Assembly (NCBI GenBank): GCA_965238155.1 | Contig: OZ250175.1 | Span: 1,922,001-1,986,000, forward strand | Direction: 5' to 3' | DNA: 64,000 nt | Origin: BJGV01 sp964196335 | GTDB lineage: Bacteria > Pseudomonadota > Gammaproteobacteria > Burkholderiales > Nitrosomonadaceae | Part shown: positions 45,488 to 55,800 of the stretch, piece by piece | How positions within the stretch are numbered: the stretch's first letter is position 1 | Layout: each line of letters begins with the position of its first letter | The notes under the pieces: generated by a model | The model's input: only the letters and a program-made list of their open reading frames with translations | Databases searched by the model: none | Told to the model about the DNA's origin: nothing | Program-made: the position numbers and the translations under genes

Positions 45488-47152
45488 TCAACAACATGCG
45501 CAACCTGGTGGTGCTGCAGGTTTATACTGTGTAGTTGTCGGTGAGATAATACTTGAGCTGGTAACTCGTGATGATGAGTTGTTGCTACCCAACGTACTAA
45601 AGTCATCCATACTTATCCTATCTCCGCTACCAGTCCCTGTAATGCGAAAATGATGCTCACCAATTGTTGAGTTCACTTCAATGGTGTGATCATCTATTCG
45701 TCCCCAGTCATGAAATAACTTGTCGTCACAATAAATTTTCACTATTCGTGAATCGTTTAATTGTGTTACCTTCCAGCTTGTCGCTGTACCACGACGATCA
45801 GACGTTGCAGCATAGGTGGTGACATACAATGTATTGCTGTCTGTGTCATTTATCGCCTGACTAATCCCAAGAAAAGGAAAATCTACGTCTTCAACGGTTG
45901 GCAAATCAAATTGTGAGTTTCGTTTACCTTTATAAATATTAGTCCAGGCACCAGGGCCACCAATTTCGCTCAGAATCATTAGTCCATTTAATTGTCCACG
46001 CGGATATTGCTCATTAAGCCCGAATCTCCATGCAAATCGGTCTTCATCGTCTCCAAAGAAATTTGGGCCCCATTCCTGCTCGGCGATGGCTTTCAAACGT
46101 CGTTCAGTTGTAATGTCACCTACTTCACGCGCAAGCATCATTGTCATGGTCATCCAGCGAGGATCGTCAAATGCCTGTACTAGTGATTTCGTATTGTCAT
46201 TCCAACCAAGCGCGTTGATCCCGGATTCATAAAGTTGCAAACCAAACTCTGGCGCCTGTGGATATAAATAAAATAACGGGGCCAACATTGAATAGCCACT
46301 TAATCCGGTAGGTGGAGAAAAGGAGAATTTTTCAATCGGATCGTAATAAAATGCAAACGACGTAATGTCACCTCCTGCATTACGTTTAGCAAAATGTTTC
46401 TTTGCGAACTCGTCGATCCATTGGTCGTACACCCAATGGGACTTGCTGCCGAATAATTTGTCATGTAGTTGCAAGCTTAAACCTGCGGCACTTAAACAAT
46501 AAGGCCAAATTTTGGTATTTTCACACTGTGCGCCTTGTGGTCGCTCCGACCACTGATCTTCAATAAACCGGGTGATACTGTGCTGCGTCCATTGAAACAT
46601 GCGGTTGTTGTATCCGGTGACTTCAAATGGTTTTTCCCACTTATCATCACCCGACACATACGAATAACTACCTAGCAATAAGTTGAAAAAACCACGAAAA
46701 AAAAGATTACCGTCAGCACCGATTGGGTCGGGTTGCAAACCCCATGGTTCTATACCATTTGCCGTCCAACCGGGCGGATCATAACGGCCACGCATATGCT
46801 CAGGCATAAAGACAAGCCACTCCGGAGGATATTTATCCTGATGTGGTGAGTGACCAATGAAAGAGAGCCAATCGATAGCACCCCAATAAGTTGCATAGCG
46901 ACCCACAAATTCATCGGCAATGCGCGTATACACTTCTCGCCAAGCCGGAGTCTGATCGGACATAAGTGGTAAAGCGTATGAAGTTTCACTAAGATCAAAA
47001 CGTGGAAAGCTACACATTGGTGGAGTAGAGGCACGATCCCACCATGCATGAGGTTCCCCGTCGCTACTCCAATCATCTTGAGTTGTTGCTTTATCCCAAA
47101 TATGGCGCAACCATCCTCGAGCGCGAGAATTGAGACCCGGTATATTATTCAT
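45488..47152 (-). CDS. Linalool dehydratase/isomerase-like protein
   Basis: A 554-residue protein, mostly an (alpha/alpha)-barrel type catalytic region. WWDRASTPPMCSFPRFDLSE, YWGAIDWLSFIGH and FFRGFFNLLLGSYSYVSGDD are typical of the linalool dehydratase/isomerase family. CENTKIWPYC at residues 210-219 has two Cys nine apart, the spacing of the catalytic Cys171/Cys180 of that enzyme. Unlike the Castellaniella enzyme there is no clear signal peptide. The tail is Ser-rich and ends in PPGCACC. It overlaps the upstream gene by 4 bases (ATGA). The substrate is probably a terpenoid-like alcohol but this is inference. Confidence 0.7.
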   Translation of the reverse strand: MNNIPGLNSRARGWLRHIWDKATTQDDWSSDGEPHAWWDRASTPPMCSFPRFDLSETSYALPLMSDQTPAWREVYTRIADEFVGRYATYWGAIDWLSFIGHSPHQDKYPPEWLVFMPEHMRGRYDPPGWTANGIEPWGLQPDPIGADGNLFFRGFFNLLLGSYSYVSGDDKWEKPFEVTGYNNRMFQWTQHSITRFIEDQWSERPQGAQCENTKIWPYCLSAAGLSLQLHDKLFGSKSHWVYDQWIDEFAKKHFAKRNAGGDITSFAFYYDPIEKFSFSPPTGLSGYSMLAPLFYLYPQAPEFGLQLYESGINALGWNDNTKSLVQAFDDPRWMTMTMMLAREVGDITTERRLKAIAEQEWGPNFFGDDEDRFAWRFGLNEQYPRGQLNGLMILSEIGGPGAWTNIYKGKRNSQFDLPTVEDVDFPFLGISQAINDTDSNTLYVTTYAATSDRRGTATSWKVTQLNDSRIVKIYCDDKLFHDWGRIDDHTIEVNSTIGEHHFRITGTGSGDRISMDDFSTLGSNNSSSRVTSSSIISPTTTQYKPAAPPGCACC

Positions 47153-47751
47153 GCTTGTTCATCCAGTGTGTCAAGTGACACATCCACAACGTGCTTGAAA
47201 TTGATAGGTTTATTAGACACCGAGGCGCCTTTCCCAACCTGCCACACTACAAGTTTCTCACGTTGACGAACAGCACCAGTCCAGCTGGGGTCAAGCTCAT
47301 CAAGAACGGGCTCTCGTGTAATTCGATCCGCCACTTTGCCGTTTGGGTTCGGAGTTACGTAACTATCAGGCATCGTATACGATGGCGTTTTACGCCATGG
47401 CAGAAAACCAAATACCATTTCATAAAACCACAATACACCTGTTGGGTCACCTTGCAGTTCAATTAATTTTTTACCCAAACCATCAACAATTAGCTCAATT
47501 GCATTACTAGCCAAAAATATACGTGCGCCCTGTGCAGCACTGACGAATGTCAATGTACAGTTCGCCTGAGGTGAAATGCCAACGTGCGAGTAAACACAGC
47601 GTTCTCGAAAAATATAGCTACGTGATACCCCTTCTTTAGTATTCACCGTAAGGATAATATTTCGAGTTAATTGAGCGCGTAAACGTGAACTAAAGCGATT
47701 TGCAATCGCAAGTCGTATGCCAACACACCAAAGTAAGAAACGAAGGACCAT
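47149..47751 (-). CDS. SCP2-like partner of the linalool dehydratase-like protein
   Basis: A 200-residue protein; the start at 47751 (MVLRFLLWCVGIRL) has GAGGAG five bases upstream. After a short hydrophobic N-terminus comes a domain (~25-105) with RNIILTVNTKEGVSRSYIF, CTLTFVSAAQGARIFLAS and GLGKKLIELQGDP, similar in pattern to SCP2 sterol-carrier domains that hold hydrophobic ligands, then VLWFYEMVFGFLPWRK. The stop overlaps the start of the next gene by 4 bases, so the two are translated together. I infer that it presents the lipid or terpenoid substrate. Confidence 0.6.
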   Translation of the reverse strand: MVLRFLLWCVGIRLAIANRFSSRLRAQLTRNIILTVNTKEGVSRSYIFRERCVYSHVGISPQANCTLTFVSAAQGARIFLASNAIELIVDGLGKKLIELQGDPTGVLWFYEMVFGFLPWRKTPSYTMPDSYVTPNPNGKVADRITREPVLDELDPSWTGAVRQREKLVVWQVGKGASVSNKPINFKHVVDVSLDTLDEQA

Positions 47752-47885
47752 TATTCTCCTCAGAAGGCAGTCCAAATACCACAGTTGTAATATGACATGG
47801 CTTTAAAGAACTGTCTACACTGTTGAACGTATAGCATGCTACATCACACACTTAGACTGGAATAGTAGGATATGTTTACACATCT

Positions 47886-47917
47886 GAATATTCGTTTTTG
47901 GCACTAAGCGGGCATGC
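47886..47917 (+). repeat. Dispersed palindrome, partly degraded
   Basis: GAATATTCGTTTT, loop TGGCAC, TAAGCGGGCATGC; several arm mismatches. Confidence 0.65.
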
Positions 47918-48108
47918 AAAAGTTTCAACTTCCAGCAGCACATTCCATACCTAATATCCGTTATATAGGTATTAACCTATTTGTAATGGAATCAATTTGT
48001 GGACGCAGTATCATTTTTTCTCTTGCAGCAGCCCCAATTTGCGTTCATGGGGAAAGAAACGGGTACACCCATTACTCGTTTCACATCGGTTGCGGCCCAG
48101 GCGAACTT

Positions 48109-49098
48109 TCAGATTGTCACCACGATCTTGCCCTTCTGTTGGTTGGATTCCATGTACTGGTGGGCCTTGACTATTTCCTCCAGCGGAAAGGTGCGATCAA
48201 TGATCGGTTTCAGCGCGCCGGATTGGAGGCCGTCGTAGACATACGACTTGCCACGGGCCAACTTTTCAGAGTCTTTTGTGATCTCGAACAGAGTATAACC
48301 TCTTAAGGTTAAACCCTTGCCAAGCATTGGGAACAGAGGAAAGGGTGTCGGCTCTGGAGACAACGCGCCGTATTCGAAGATAGTCGCTCCGGGAGCAGCG
48401 GCCTCGGCGAGCTTCTCCAGTAACGGCCCGGCAATGGGATCAAAAATTATTTGGGCTCCTTTGTTAGAAGTAACAGCCTTTACCGATTCTGCCAAATCTT
48501 CTTCATCCGTGACGATAACGTGATCTGCGCCTGCATCCAGGAGAAACTGCTTTTTGTCGACTCCGCGGGTAGTGGCAATCGCCAAAGCCCCGGTTCCCTT
48601 TGTGATCTGAATTGCGGCCAGCCCCACACTGCTACTGGCCGCGGTGATCAATACAGTACTGTCTTTTTTTAATAGTCCGATTTCGATAAGGGCACCGAAG
48701 GCAGTCAAGTATTGCATCCAGATTGCTGCTCCCTCGATTGCTGACAAATTATCAGGGTAACGCGCCACTGCAAAGTCCGGAACAATGGCACTTTCGCCGT
48801 AGACACCATACTGCCCCATCGAAAAGGAGGGTATGGTGCTTACACGATCACCAATCTTGATGTCACTGATTCCTGATCCCACAGCATCAACAGTCCCAGC
48901 AGCCTCATAGCCAAGTCGTGATGGTAATATGGGATCTTCCAGGTACTGACCTTCCCGGAACATGACCTCGGCACGATTGAGGCCGATGGCCTCTACCTTC
49001 AGGCGAACCTCACCCTCGCCAGGTTCTGTAAGCGGCAAGTCCTCGACCTTGAGCACGTCAGCTCCTCCTGTTTCAGGAAAGCGAACGATTTTTGGCAT
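48109..49098 (-). CDS. MDR-family quinone-oxidoreductase-like alcohol dehydrogenase
   Basis: A 329-residue medium-chain dehydrogenase/reductase. It has GEVRLKVEAIGLNRAEVMFR, the GYEAAGTVDAVGSGI segment, the nucleotide-binding VLITAASSSVGLAAIQITKG and a C-terminal HQYMESNQQKGKIVVTI. The catalytic Zn ligands are absent, so NADPH-dependent quinone or enone reduction is more likely than alcohol oxidation. A strong AGGAGG precedes the ATG. Base composition is clearly more GC-rich than neighbouring genes, with many GCC, GGC and CTG codons, and the change begins near 48040; this suggests recent acquisition. Confidence 0.9.
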   Translation of the reverse strand: MPKIVRFPETGGADVLKVEDLPLTEPGEGEVRLKVEAIGLNRAEVMFREGQYLEDPILPSRLGYEAAGTVDAVGSGISDIKIGDRVSTIPSFSMGQYGVYGESAIVPDFAVARYPDNLSAIEGAAIWMQYLTAFGALIEIGLLKKDSTVLITAASSSVGLAAIQITKGTGALAIATTRGVDKKQFLLDAGADHVIVTDEEDLAESVKAVTSNKGAQIIFDPIAGPLLEKLAEAAAPGATIFEYGALSPEPTPFPLFPMLGKGLTLRGYTLFEITKDSEKLARGKSYVYDGLQSGALKPIIDRTFPLEEIVKAHQYMESNQQKGKIVVTI

Positions 49099-49240
49099 AG
49101 CGGACCTCCTGCATTCGATTAATTTTGGGGGGACAAAATCATGATACCAAGCTACTCATCAAATATCATTTCTTCAGGTTCAATACGTACTACGAAAAAA
49201 ACAATATAATCCATTTCTCCTTTCCTATTACTCTTCCGCT

Positions 49241-49272
49241 GAACGCTCGCTTTTGGCACAAAGCGGACGTTC
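49241..49272 (+). repeat. Dispersed palindrome
   Basis: GAACGCTCGCTTT, loop TGGCAC, AAAGCGGACGTTC. It lies between the alcohol dehydrogenase and the next membrane protein gene. Confidence 0.8.
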
Positions 49273-49310
49273 GAGAATAACAAATACTTATTTAAATTTG
49301 CTCGTAATAA

Positions 49311-49877
49311 TTACACCTCAGTTTTAGTGATATTGAAGGCTCTATTTTTTAGAGCATCAACTTTTGTGTAACCGCCAGGCTGTCTCTGTTTTGCAATTAG
49401 CCGTGCAACTAACAGGCGATGCCGGTAGTCCTGCAAGATTGAACCAGCAGCGGAGAAGGACATACCCAGTCCAAGGTTTATGACAGATACCCACTCGCTA
49501 TATACCTGCGAACCAAGTTTCGCGAATCCTATTAGTGCTATCACCATGTAAACTTTGCCGATTAACTGCATGAACTTAACCGACGACTTTTCATCTTTCA
49601 GCGCAATAACCACAAGTCCAATAGATGTTGCTAGATAGGCAAGATCGATAGCATACTGGGGTTTATTGGTTGCAAAGAGAAAGCCACCTCCAAACAATGA
49701 ATTTGAGGGATAAGCCAGAACAACAGCTGCGCCCAGCAATACAACAGCAAATACCCACACAACGATAATGGTGAGATGATTCTCTATACCTTTCCTTAAA
49801 TTCGGAAGAACAATTTGTTGCTGACAAATGCCTGCCTCATTGTTTTCCACGGCAATTTGTCCTTGATCACACTTCAT
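49311..49877 (-). CDS. Hypothetical four-helix membrane protein
   Basis: A 188-residue protein with helices at about 35-56, 78-92, 103-120 and 128-147, a Cys-containing N-terminus (MKCDQGQ, GICQQQ) and a basic C-terminus. No family recognised. Monocistronic between two palindromes. Confidence 0.6.
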   Translation of the reverse strand: MKCDQGQIAVENNEAGICQQQIVLPNLRKGIENHLTIIVVWVFAVVLLGAAVVLAYPSNSLFGGGFLFATNKPQYAIDLAYLATSIGLVVIALKDEKSSVKFMQLIGKVYMVIALIGFAKLGSQVYSEWVSVINLGLGMSFSAAGSILQDYRHRLLVARLIAKQRQPGGYTKVDALKNRAFNITKTEV

Positions 49878-50012
49878 GCTTATCTCCTATCTATGAAAAT
49901 ATTGCATCACTAGGATGCATTTTTAAAAAGAAATAAGACCATACGCATGTCTACAAGTTCACCTCCAAGCAAAATATATATTTCCGGGGTATTTTCCTAT
50001 TAAGACCGTGCT

Positions 50013-50044
50013 GAGTGTCCGCTTTTGGCACAAAGCAGACATCT
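50013..50044 (+). repeat. Dispersed palindrome
   Basis: GAGTGTCCGCTTT, loop TGGCAC, AAAGCAGACATCT; outer ends slightly degraded. It lies 30 bases past the stop of the HtrA gene. Confidence 0.8.
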
Positions 50045-50074
50045 GAATTGGATGCTCTTTACAACGACTACAAT

Positions 50075-51538
50075 TTATCCGGTCAATACGATAAATTGCT
50101 GAGCATCTCCAATACGGGCAAGCAATAGCACTTGTTTACCGTCACTATTTTTAACAGCATCTTTGAATTCTGCGGCAGTACTTACTGGCTTTTGGTTTAC
50201 TTGCAGGATAATCATGCCGGTTCTGATACCTTTTTTATCTGCAATGGAGCCTGGTTGAACTGCAGTTACTACAACTCCTTCGCCGGGCTTAGCATTAAAC
50301 TGTTTGGCAAGTTGCGGCGTCAGTGTCTGAACACTTAATCCCATTTTTTCCGCACCTTGTTGCGACTCTAAGGATGCAAGTTTTCCTTTCCCGGGTAGTT
50401 TGCCAACAGTGAGATTTAGTATTTTTCGTTCTCCATTTCGTTGGATAACTAATTTTTCACGACTATCCGGTGAAATAAGTGCTACCTGGTTCCGGAAGCG
50501 TCCAACTTCTTTCACAGGCTTTCCACGGAATTCTAAAATAACATCACCTTGGCGTAATCCCGCTTTATCAGCCGGGGACCCATTTGTTACCTGAGAGACA
50601 ATAATCCCTTGTCCCATCTTAATATTGAACGACTTTGCAAGATCCGGGGTGACTTGCTGAATCATGATGCCCAGAAAGCCACGTGTTACTTCTCCATTCT
50701 CAATTAACTGAGTAGCAATTTCACTAGCTAAATTACTCGGAATTGCGAAACTAACACCCATATAACCACCACTACGACTGAAAATAGCTGTATTGATCCC
50801 AACTACCTTACCATCTAAATCAACTAACGGGCCACCGGAATTACCCGGGTTAATTGCTGCATCAGTTTGAATAAAATCTTCATAGTCATTCATACCAATA
50901 CTGGTACGACCCTTGGCACTGACCACACCAACAGTTAATGTATGACTAAGACCAAATGGATTGCCAATGGCCACTACCCATTCACCGACTTTTAATCCAG
51001 AAGAGTCTGAAAAGGAAAGTGCAGGAAATCCACTTTCATTTATCTCAAGTACGGCCACATCCGATTGGGGATCACGCCCGGTAATTTTTGCTTCAAATTC
51101 TTGTCCGTTCTTAAATCTTACAGTGATCTTTTCAGCATTTTCGACAACGTGATTGTTAGTGAGAATATATGTTTTTCCGGATGAGATACTATCCTTTGTT
51201 GAAAAAACAAAACCAGAACCTTGGCCAATAGCTGGTTGATTATTTTGGGGAGGCTGGGAGCCGTTAGGAACATCAGGAAACCGATCCCCAAAGAATCTCT
51301 TTAGAAACTCATCTCCATAAGGACTACCATGTCCATATGGTTGATGGCCAGTATTCGAAGCTGCTACTTTACTTTCAACCTGAATGAATACAACCGAAGG
51401 GGAAACTGCTTGTTCTATCGATGCGAAGGCGCTGCTTGTCTTACGTAGGCTCTCAACATCACGATCAATTGCAGCATAGACAGGCATGGAAATAAACCAT
51501 GCAACAATAAGATATAAACCGATTAGACTTTTTTTCAT
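50075..51538 (-). CDS. degP: Do-family periplasmic serine protease (DegP/MucD-like)
   Basis: A 487-residue HtrA protease/chaperone. The start at 51538 (MKKSLIGLYLIVAWFISMP) has AAGGAG seven bases upstream; the frame opens at 51562. After the signal peptide (cleavage near VYA) the trypsin-like domain shows ILTNNHVVENAEK (His), RDPQSDVAVLEI (Asp) and INPGNSGGPLVDLDG (Ser), and two PDZ domains follow (~280-370 and ~385-480). The linker is Gln/Pro/Gly-rich. It degrades misfolded envelope proteins and is usually under sigma-E or Cpx control. Monocistronic. Confidence 0.95.
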   Translation of the reverse strand: MKKSLIGLYLIVAWFISMPVYAAIDRDVESLRKTSSAFASIEQAVSPSVVFIQVESKVAASNTGHQPYGHGSPYGDEFLKRFFGDRFPDVPNGSQPPQNNQPAIGQGSGFVFSTKDSISSGKTYILTNNHVVENAEKITVRFKNGQEFEAKITGRDPQSDVAVLEINESGFPALSFSDSSGLKVGEWVVAIGNPFGLSHTLTVGVVSAKGRTSIGMNDYEDFIQTDAAINPGNSGGPLVDLDGKVVGINTAIFSRSGGYMGVSFAIPSNLASEIATQLIENGEVTRGFLGIMIQQVTPDLAKSFNIKMGQGIIVSQVTNGSPADKAGLRQGDVILEFRGKPVKEVGRFRNQVALISPDSREKLVIQRNGERKILNLTVGKLPGKGKLASLESQQGAEKMGLSVQTLTPQLAKQFNAKPGEGVVVTAVQPGSIADKKGIRTGMIILQVNQKPVSTAAEFKDAVKNSDGKQVLLLARIGDAQQFIVLTG

Positions 51539-51792
51539 TTCATACTCCTTATTATTACGCACATATGCGTTTAATTCGTTACCCGAGATTTTTTGTTAAA
51601 ACGAAATACTGTCCGAGAATTGACTAATAGATTGAGGCCGGGGAATAAAGTTCAAGTCTAAATTTAATAAATATTTATGTTGGAACTTATGATCGATTGT
51701 TGTTGTCAGAAGCGTAGATAATTTTTAATTTACATCATTTGCCATGACGTTGGTGCAGATATTAATTATTAAATTTCGATTTTTCGTGCGTA

Positions 51793-52419
51793 TTAGGACT
51801 CAGTTTTTTCTGAAATCTCCAATGCATCATCTACCTCTAAGCCCAGATAACGTATAGTGCTTTCAAGTTTTGTATGTCCCAAAAGAAGCTGTACTGCGCG
51901 AATATTCTTTGTTTGTTGGTAGATAAGAGTAGCTTTTGTCCTACGCATCGTATGGGTTCCATAAGCAGCTGGGTCCAGGCCGATAGATTTAATCCATGAA
52001 GATACGATACGCGCATATTGCCTGGTAGAGATATGTGGTGATGCATGAATACGACTTGGAAACAAATATTGCTCGGTTTTTAGCTTACTTTGTATGATCC
52101 AGGCTAAGGTTGCATTTTGTGTTTGCTCAGTAATTTCAAATTGAACCGGCCTACGAGTTTTATGTTGTGTAACGATGGCTCGTGAAGCAACCTGGCTGCC
52201 ATGAATTATATCTTTGACACGTAGTCCAACAAGATCACAGCCTCGTAATTTACTATCAATTGCCAGATTAAATAAGGCAAGTTCCCGAATTCGGTTTAAT
52301 AGTTGCAGGCGGATACGGATTGACCAGATTTCTTTTAATTTAAGCGGGGCTTTCTGACCAATTAACCTTCCTTTATTATGAGGAATTACTTGGTCATGTA
52401 ATTGCTGGGTAGTATCCAT
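51793..52419 (-). CDS. Minimal tyrosine recombinase (integrase-like)
   Basis: A ~208-residue tyrosine recombinase; the start at 52419 has AGGAGAAAG eight bases upstream. It is only the catalytic domain: LRGCDLVGLRVKD holds the first Arg, HTMRRTKATLIYQ the His-x-x-Arg, and LLGHTKLESTIRYLG the His and the nucleophile Tyr. The N-terminal SAM-like core-binding domain of phage integrases is absent. Related short integrases are found scattered in proteobacterial chromosomes. No attachment site, phage genes or cassette array lie nearby. Confidence 0.88.
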   Translation of the reverse strand: MDTTQQLHDQVIPHNKGRLIGQKAPLKLKEIWSIRIRLQLLNRIRELALFNLAIDSKLRGCDLVGLRVKDIIHGSQVASRAIVTQHKTRRPVQFEITEQTQNATLAWIIQSKLKTEQYLFPSRIHASPHISTRQYARIVSSWIKSIGLDPAAYGTHTMRRTKATLIYQQTKNIRAVQLLLGHTKLESTIRYLGLEVDDALEISEKTES

Positions 52420-52500
52420 AGTAACTTTCTCCTGTACGAATGGAGGAGCTATCATGTTCTATGTATAAGTGAGCATACAACAACCAGAGTGGTTATCAGT

Positions 52501-52532
52501 GAACGTCCGCTTTTGGCACAAAGCAGACATTC
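52501..52532 (+). repeat. Dispersed palindrome
   Basis: GAACGTCCGCTTT, loop TGGCAC, AAAGCAGACATTC. Between the recombinase and the cus-associated Cys-rich gene. Confidence 0.85.
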
Positions 52533-52564
52533 AGATACAATGAATACAAATATTTTGTTTTGAT

Positions 52565-52786
52565 TTAATAGCAGCAATTACTATGCTTGCCACTTTCTTG
52601 AATCGGTGGACATGGCGCATCACCATACGAACAATACACACAACAATCACCCGGTTTAGGTTTCATTACTGTATGACATTGCTCACATTCATAGAACCAC
52701 TGACAAGCATCCATTGGCATCGTTTCAGTCTTGACGTATTTACATTCAGGACAGGTTAGTGTCGACTCCAAGATGACGTTATCCAT
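52565..52786 (-). CDS. GDCCVYCSYG-motif zinc-ribbon protein
   Basis: A 73-residue Cys-rich protein: TLTCPECKYV and YECEQCHTV form a zinc-ribbon-like pair, followed by the diagnostic GDCCVYCSYGDAPCPP block. This small family is commonly found beside mercury or copper-resistance genes. Here it lies 73 bases downstream of the efflux pump gene on the same strand, with GGAAG before the ATG, so it is probably the last gene of the operon. Metal binding is inferred from the Cys content. Confidence 0.85.
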   Translation of the reverse strand: MDNVILESTLTCPECKYVKTETMPMDACQWFYECEQCHTVMKPKPGDCCVYCSYGDAPCPPIQESGKHSNCCY

Positions 52787-52859
52787 TACTTACTTCCAAC
52801 CAGAATTCATTTATCTTCAATTCTGACGAGTGTAGGTTCGATATTCTTAGCATGTTTAA

Positions 52860-55800
52860 TCACTCTTTGATTTCTGCTTGTTTTCTCAGGCCCTCTTGAA
52901 ACTGTAAAACCAGACTATAAATAACTGGTAAGACCAAAAGGTTTAGTATTGTGGCACTCATTATCCCGCCCAGCATGGGCGCTGCAACCCGATGGGTTAC
53001 ATCAGCACCAGCACCAGTACTCCACATAATTGGAATTAATCCTGCCATTGTGGAAACAGTCGTCATGACAACAGGTCGTACACGCATTGAAGTGGCTGTA
53101 CTAACTGCATCAGTAATTTCAAGAAGAGATAAAGGTTCTTTTTTATCACTTCTGCGTTTCTGAATTTCCTGATCAATAAAGGTCAATACCAATACCCCAC
53201 CTTCTGAGCCAACTCCGGCCAGGGCGATAAAGCCAACGGCAACTGCCACCGAGAGATTGAAGCCATACATATAAATTAACCAGATTCCTCCGATTAACCC
53301 GAAGGGGATGGACAGCATTACCAATGCAGGTTCTGAAACGTTACGAAAATTTAAATACAGCAATAAGAAAATAAGTAATAGCGTGGCTGGAACCACGATA
53401 CGCAGGCGCTCTGCAGCCCGTTCCATGTATTCGTACTGCCCGGACCATGTAAGGGTATAGCCTGCAGGAATATCGATCTTCTCTTCAAGAACTTTCTTGG
53501 CCTTAGTTACAAAACCACCAATGTCTGAAGTTGTAATATCCACATAAATCCAGGCATTAGGCCGGGCGTTTTCACTTTTAATGGAAGGTGGCCCTCGATT
53601 TAGTTGAAGCTCTGCTACCTGGGCCAAAGGAATTTGTGCTCCAGTCGGAGCAGCAATCAGGACACGTTTTAAGGTTTGTAGGTCATCACGAAGTTCTCGT
53701 GGATATCGAAGATTAACTGGAAATCGCTCCAGCCCTTCTACAGTCTCGGTGACATTCATTCCACCAATTGCACTTTGGATAACATCCTGTACATCACCAA
53801 CTGTCAAACCATAACGTGCTGCTTCCTCACGATCGATTTCAAAATCAAGAAAATAACCACCTACTGCCCGGTCACCAAATGCCGACAAGGTTTCTGGTAT
53901 AGTTTTCATAGCTTGTTCAATTTCTTCAGATATTTTTTGTAGTAAGGAAAGATCCGGTCCTGAAACCTTAATTCCAACAGGTGTCTTTATGCCTGTGGAT
54001 AGCATATCAATGCGTGTTTTGATGGGCATGGTCCAGGCATTTGACAAACCGGGAAAGCGAATTGCTGCATCCATTTCATTCATTAATTCTTGTGTAGTTT
54101 TATTTGGATCCGACCATTCTTCCTTGGGTTTGAGTCGCACTATCGTTTCCATCATTGACAAAGGTGCCGGGTCGGTGGCCGTCTCTGCACGACCCATCTT
54201 GCCGAATACATGATGCACTTCCGGAAAGGTTCTCAGGATCTTGTCAGTCTGCTGCAGAAGTTCTTTAGCCTTAGTAATGGAGATACCTGGGAATGTAGTG
54301 GGCATATATAAAATATCTCCTTCATCCAGGGGTGGCATGAATTCACTGCCAAGTTTCGATATCGGATAAATCGTAAACCCCAACAACGTAACAGCTATCA
54401 TGAGGGTTGCCCAGCGCCACTTCATAGCAACGTTAAAAACTGGTTTATGCACTTTATGCAGAAATCGATTAATCGGATTTTTATGTTCGTCGCTAATTTT
54501 TCCCCGGATAAAATATCCCATCATCACTGGTACTAGTGTAATGGCCAATAGCGCAGCTCCTGCCATCGCATAAGTTGCAGTAAAAGCCAGGGGTTTGAAT
54601 AATCTGCCCTCCTGTGCCTGCATTGTAAAAATAGGTAGGAATGAGACCGTGATTACTAACAATGAAAAAAACAGTGCAGGTCCAACTTCTTTGGAAGATT
54701 TGCCGATTATTTTCCAGCGATCTGACGCATTAAGATCGCTACCTTTGTTGGCCAAATGTTTATGGGCGTTCTCAACCATCACAATTGCCCCATCTACCAT
54801 AGTGCCAATCATGATTGCGATCCCCCCTAGCGACATAATATTGGCGTTGAGCCCCTGCCAATACATGACCATAAACGCGATTAAGATTCCCATGGGTAGT
54901 GTTACGATCACTACCAGTACTGAGCGAACATGTAGCAAAAACAACATAATGACTAAACTGACAACGATAAACTCTTCTATAAGAGCCTCATTAAGAGTAG
55001 CCACGGCTCGTTCGATCAAGTCACCCCGATCGTAGGTTGGAATAATTTCAACACCTTCCGGCAGGCCCTTCTTAAGCTCGTCTAACTTTGCTCGTACACC
55101 TTGAATTGTTGCCAAAGCATTCTCACCAAAGCGCATGATTACAACGCCGCCCGCTACTTCACCCTCACCATTAAGTTCAACGATACCCCGGCGCAGTTCT
55201 GGTCCTGTATGGACATGAGCCACATCCTGAAGCCGTATGGGGGTTCCATTGGAATCGACGCCGACTGGAATCGTGTTGATGTCATTAATCGATTGGATAT
55301 AACCCAAGCCTCGTACCATATACTCAGTCTCGGCCATTTCTATAACGCGTCCTCCAACATCATTATTAGAACGCATGATTGCGTGTTTCACTTTGGATAT
55401 AGGAATGTGATAGGCCAACAAAGCATTTGGGTCAACTTCCACTTGATACTGTTTAACGTAACCACCAACGGAAGCAACTTCCGCAACACCTGGCACTGTT
55501 TGTAAGGGATAACGCAAGTACCAGTCTTGGACCGAGCGTAACTTTGCCAGATCATGTTGTCCGCTTCGGTCTACTAAGGCATATTCATAAATCCAACCAA
55601 CACCCGTAGCGTCCGGCCCTAAAGTGGGCGTCACACCTTGCGGCAAACGCGTACTGACATAATTCAAATATTCCAATACTCGGGAACGCGCCCAGTACAT
55701 ATCGGTGCCGTCGTCAAAAATAATATAGACAAAAGAAAGCCCAAAAAATGAATAACCACGGACCACTTTTGCGTTGGGTACTGCAAGCATGGCTGTGGTT

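Noticed and set aside
51793..52532. Integron or prophage edge at the tyrosine recombinase
   Set aside because: No attC array, cassette genes or phage genes are present; the palindrome at 52501 is the common family and occurs all over the window.
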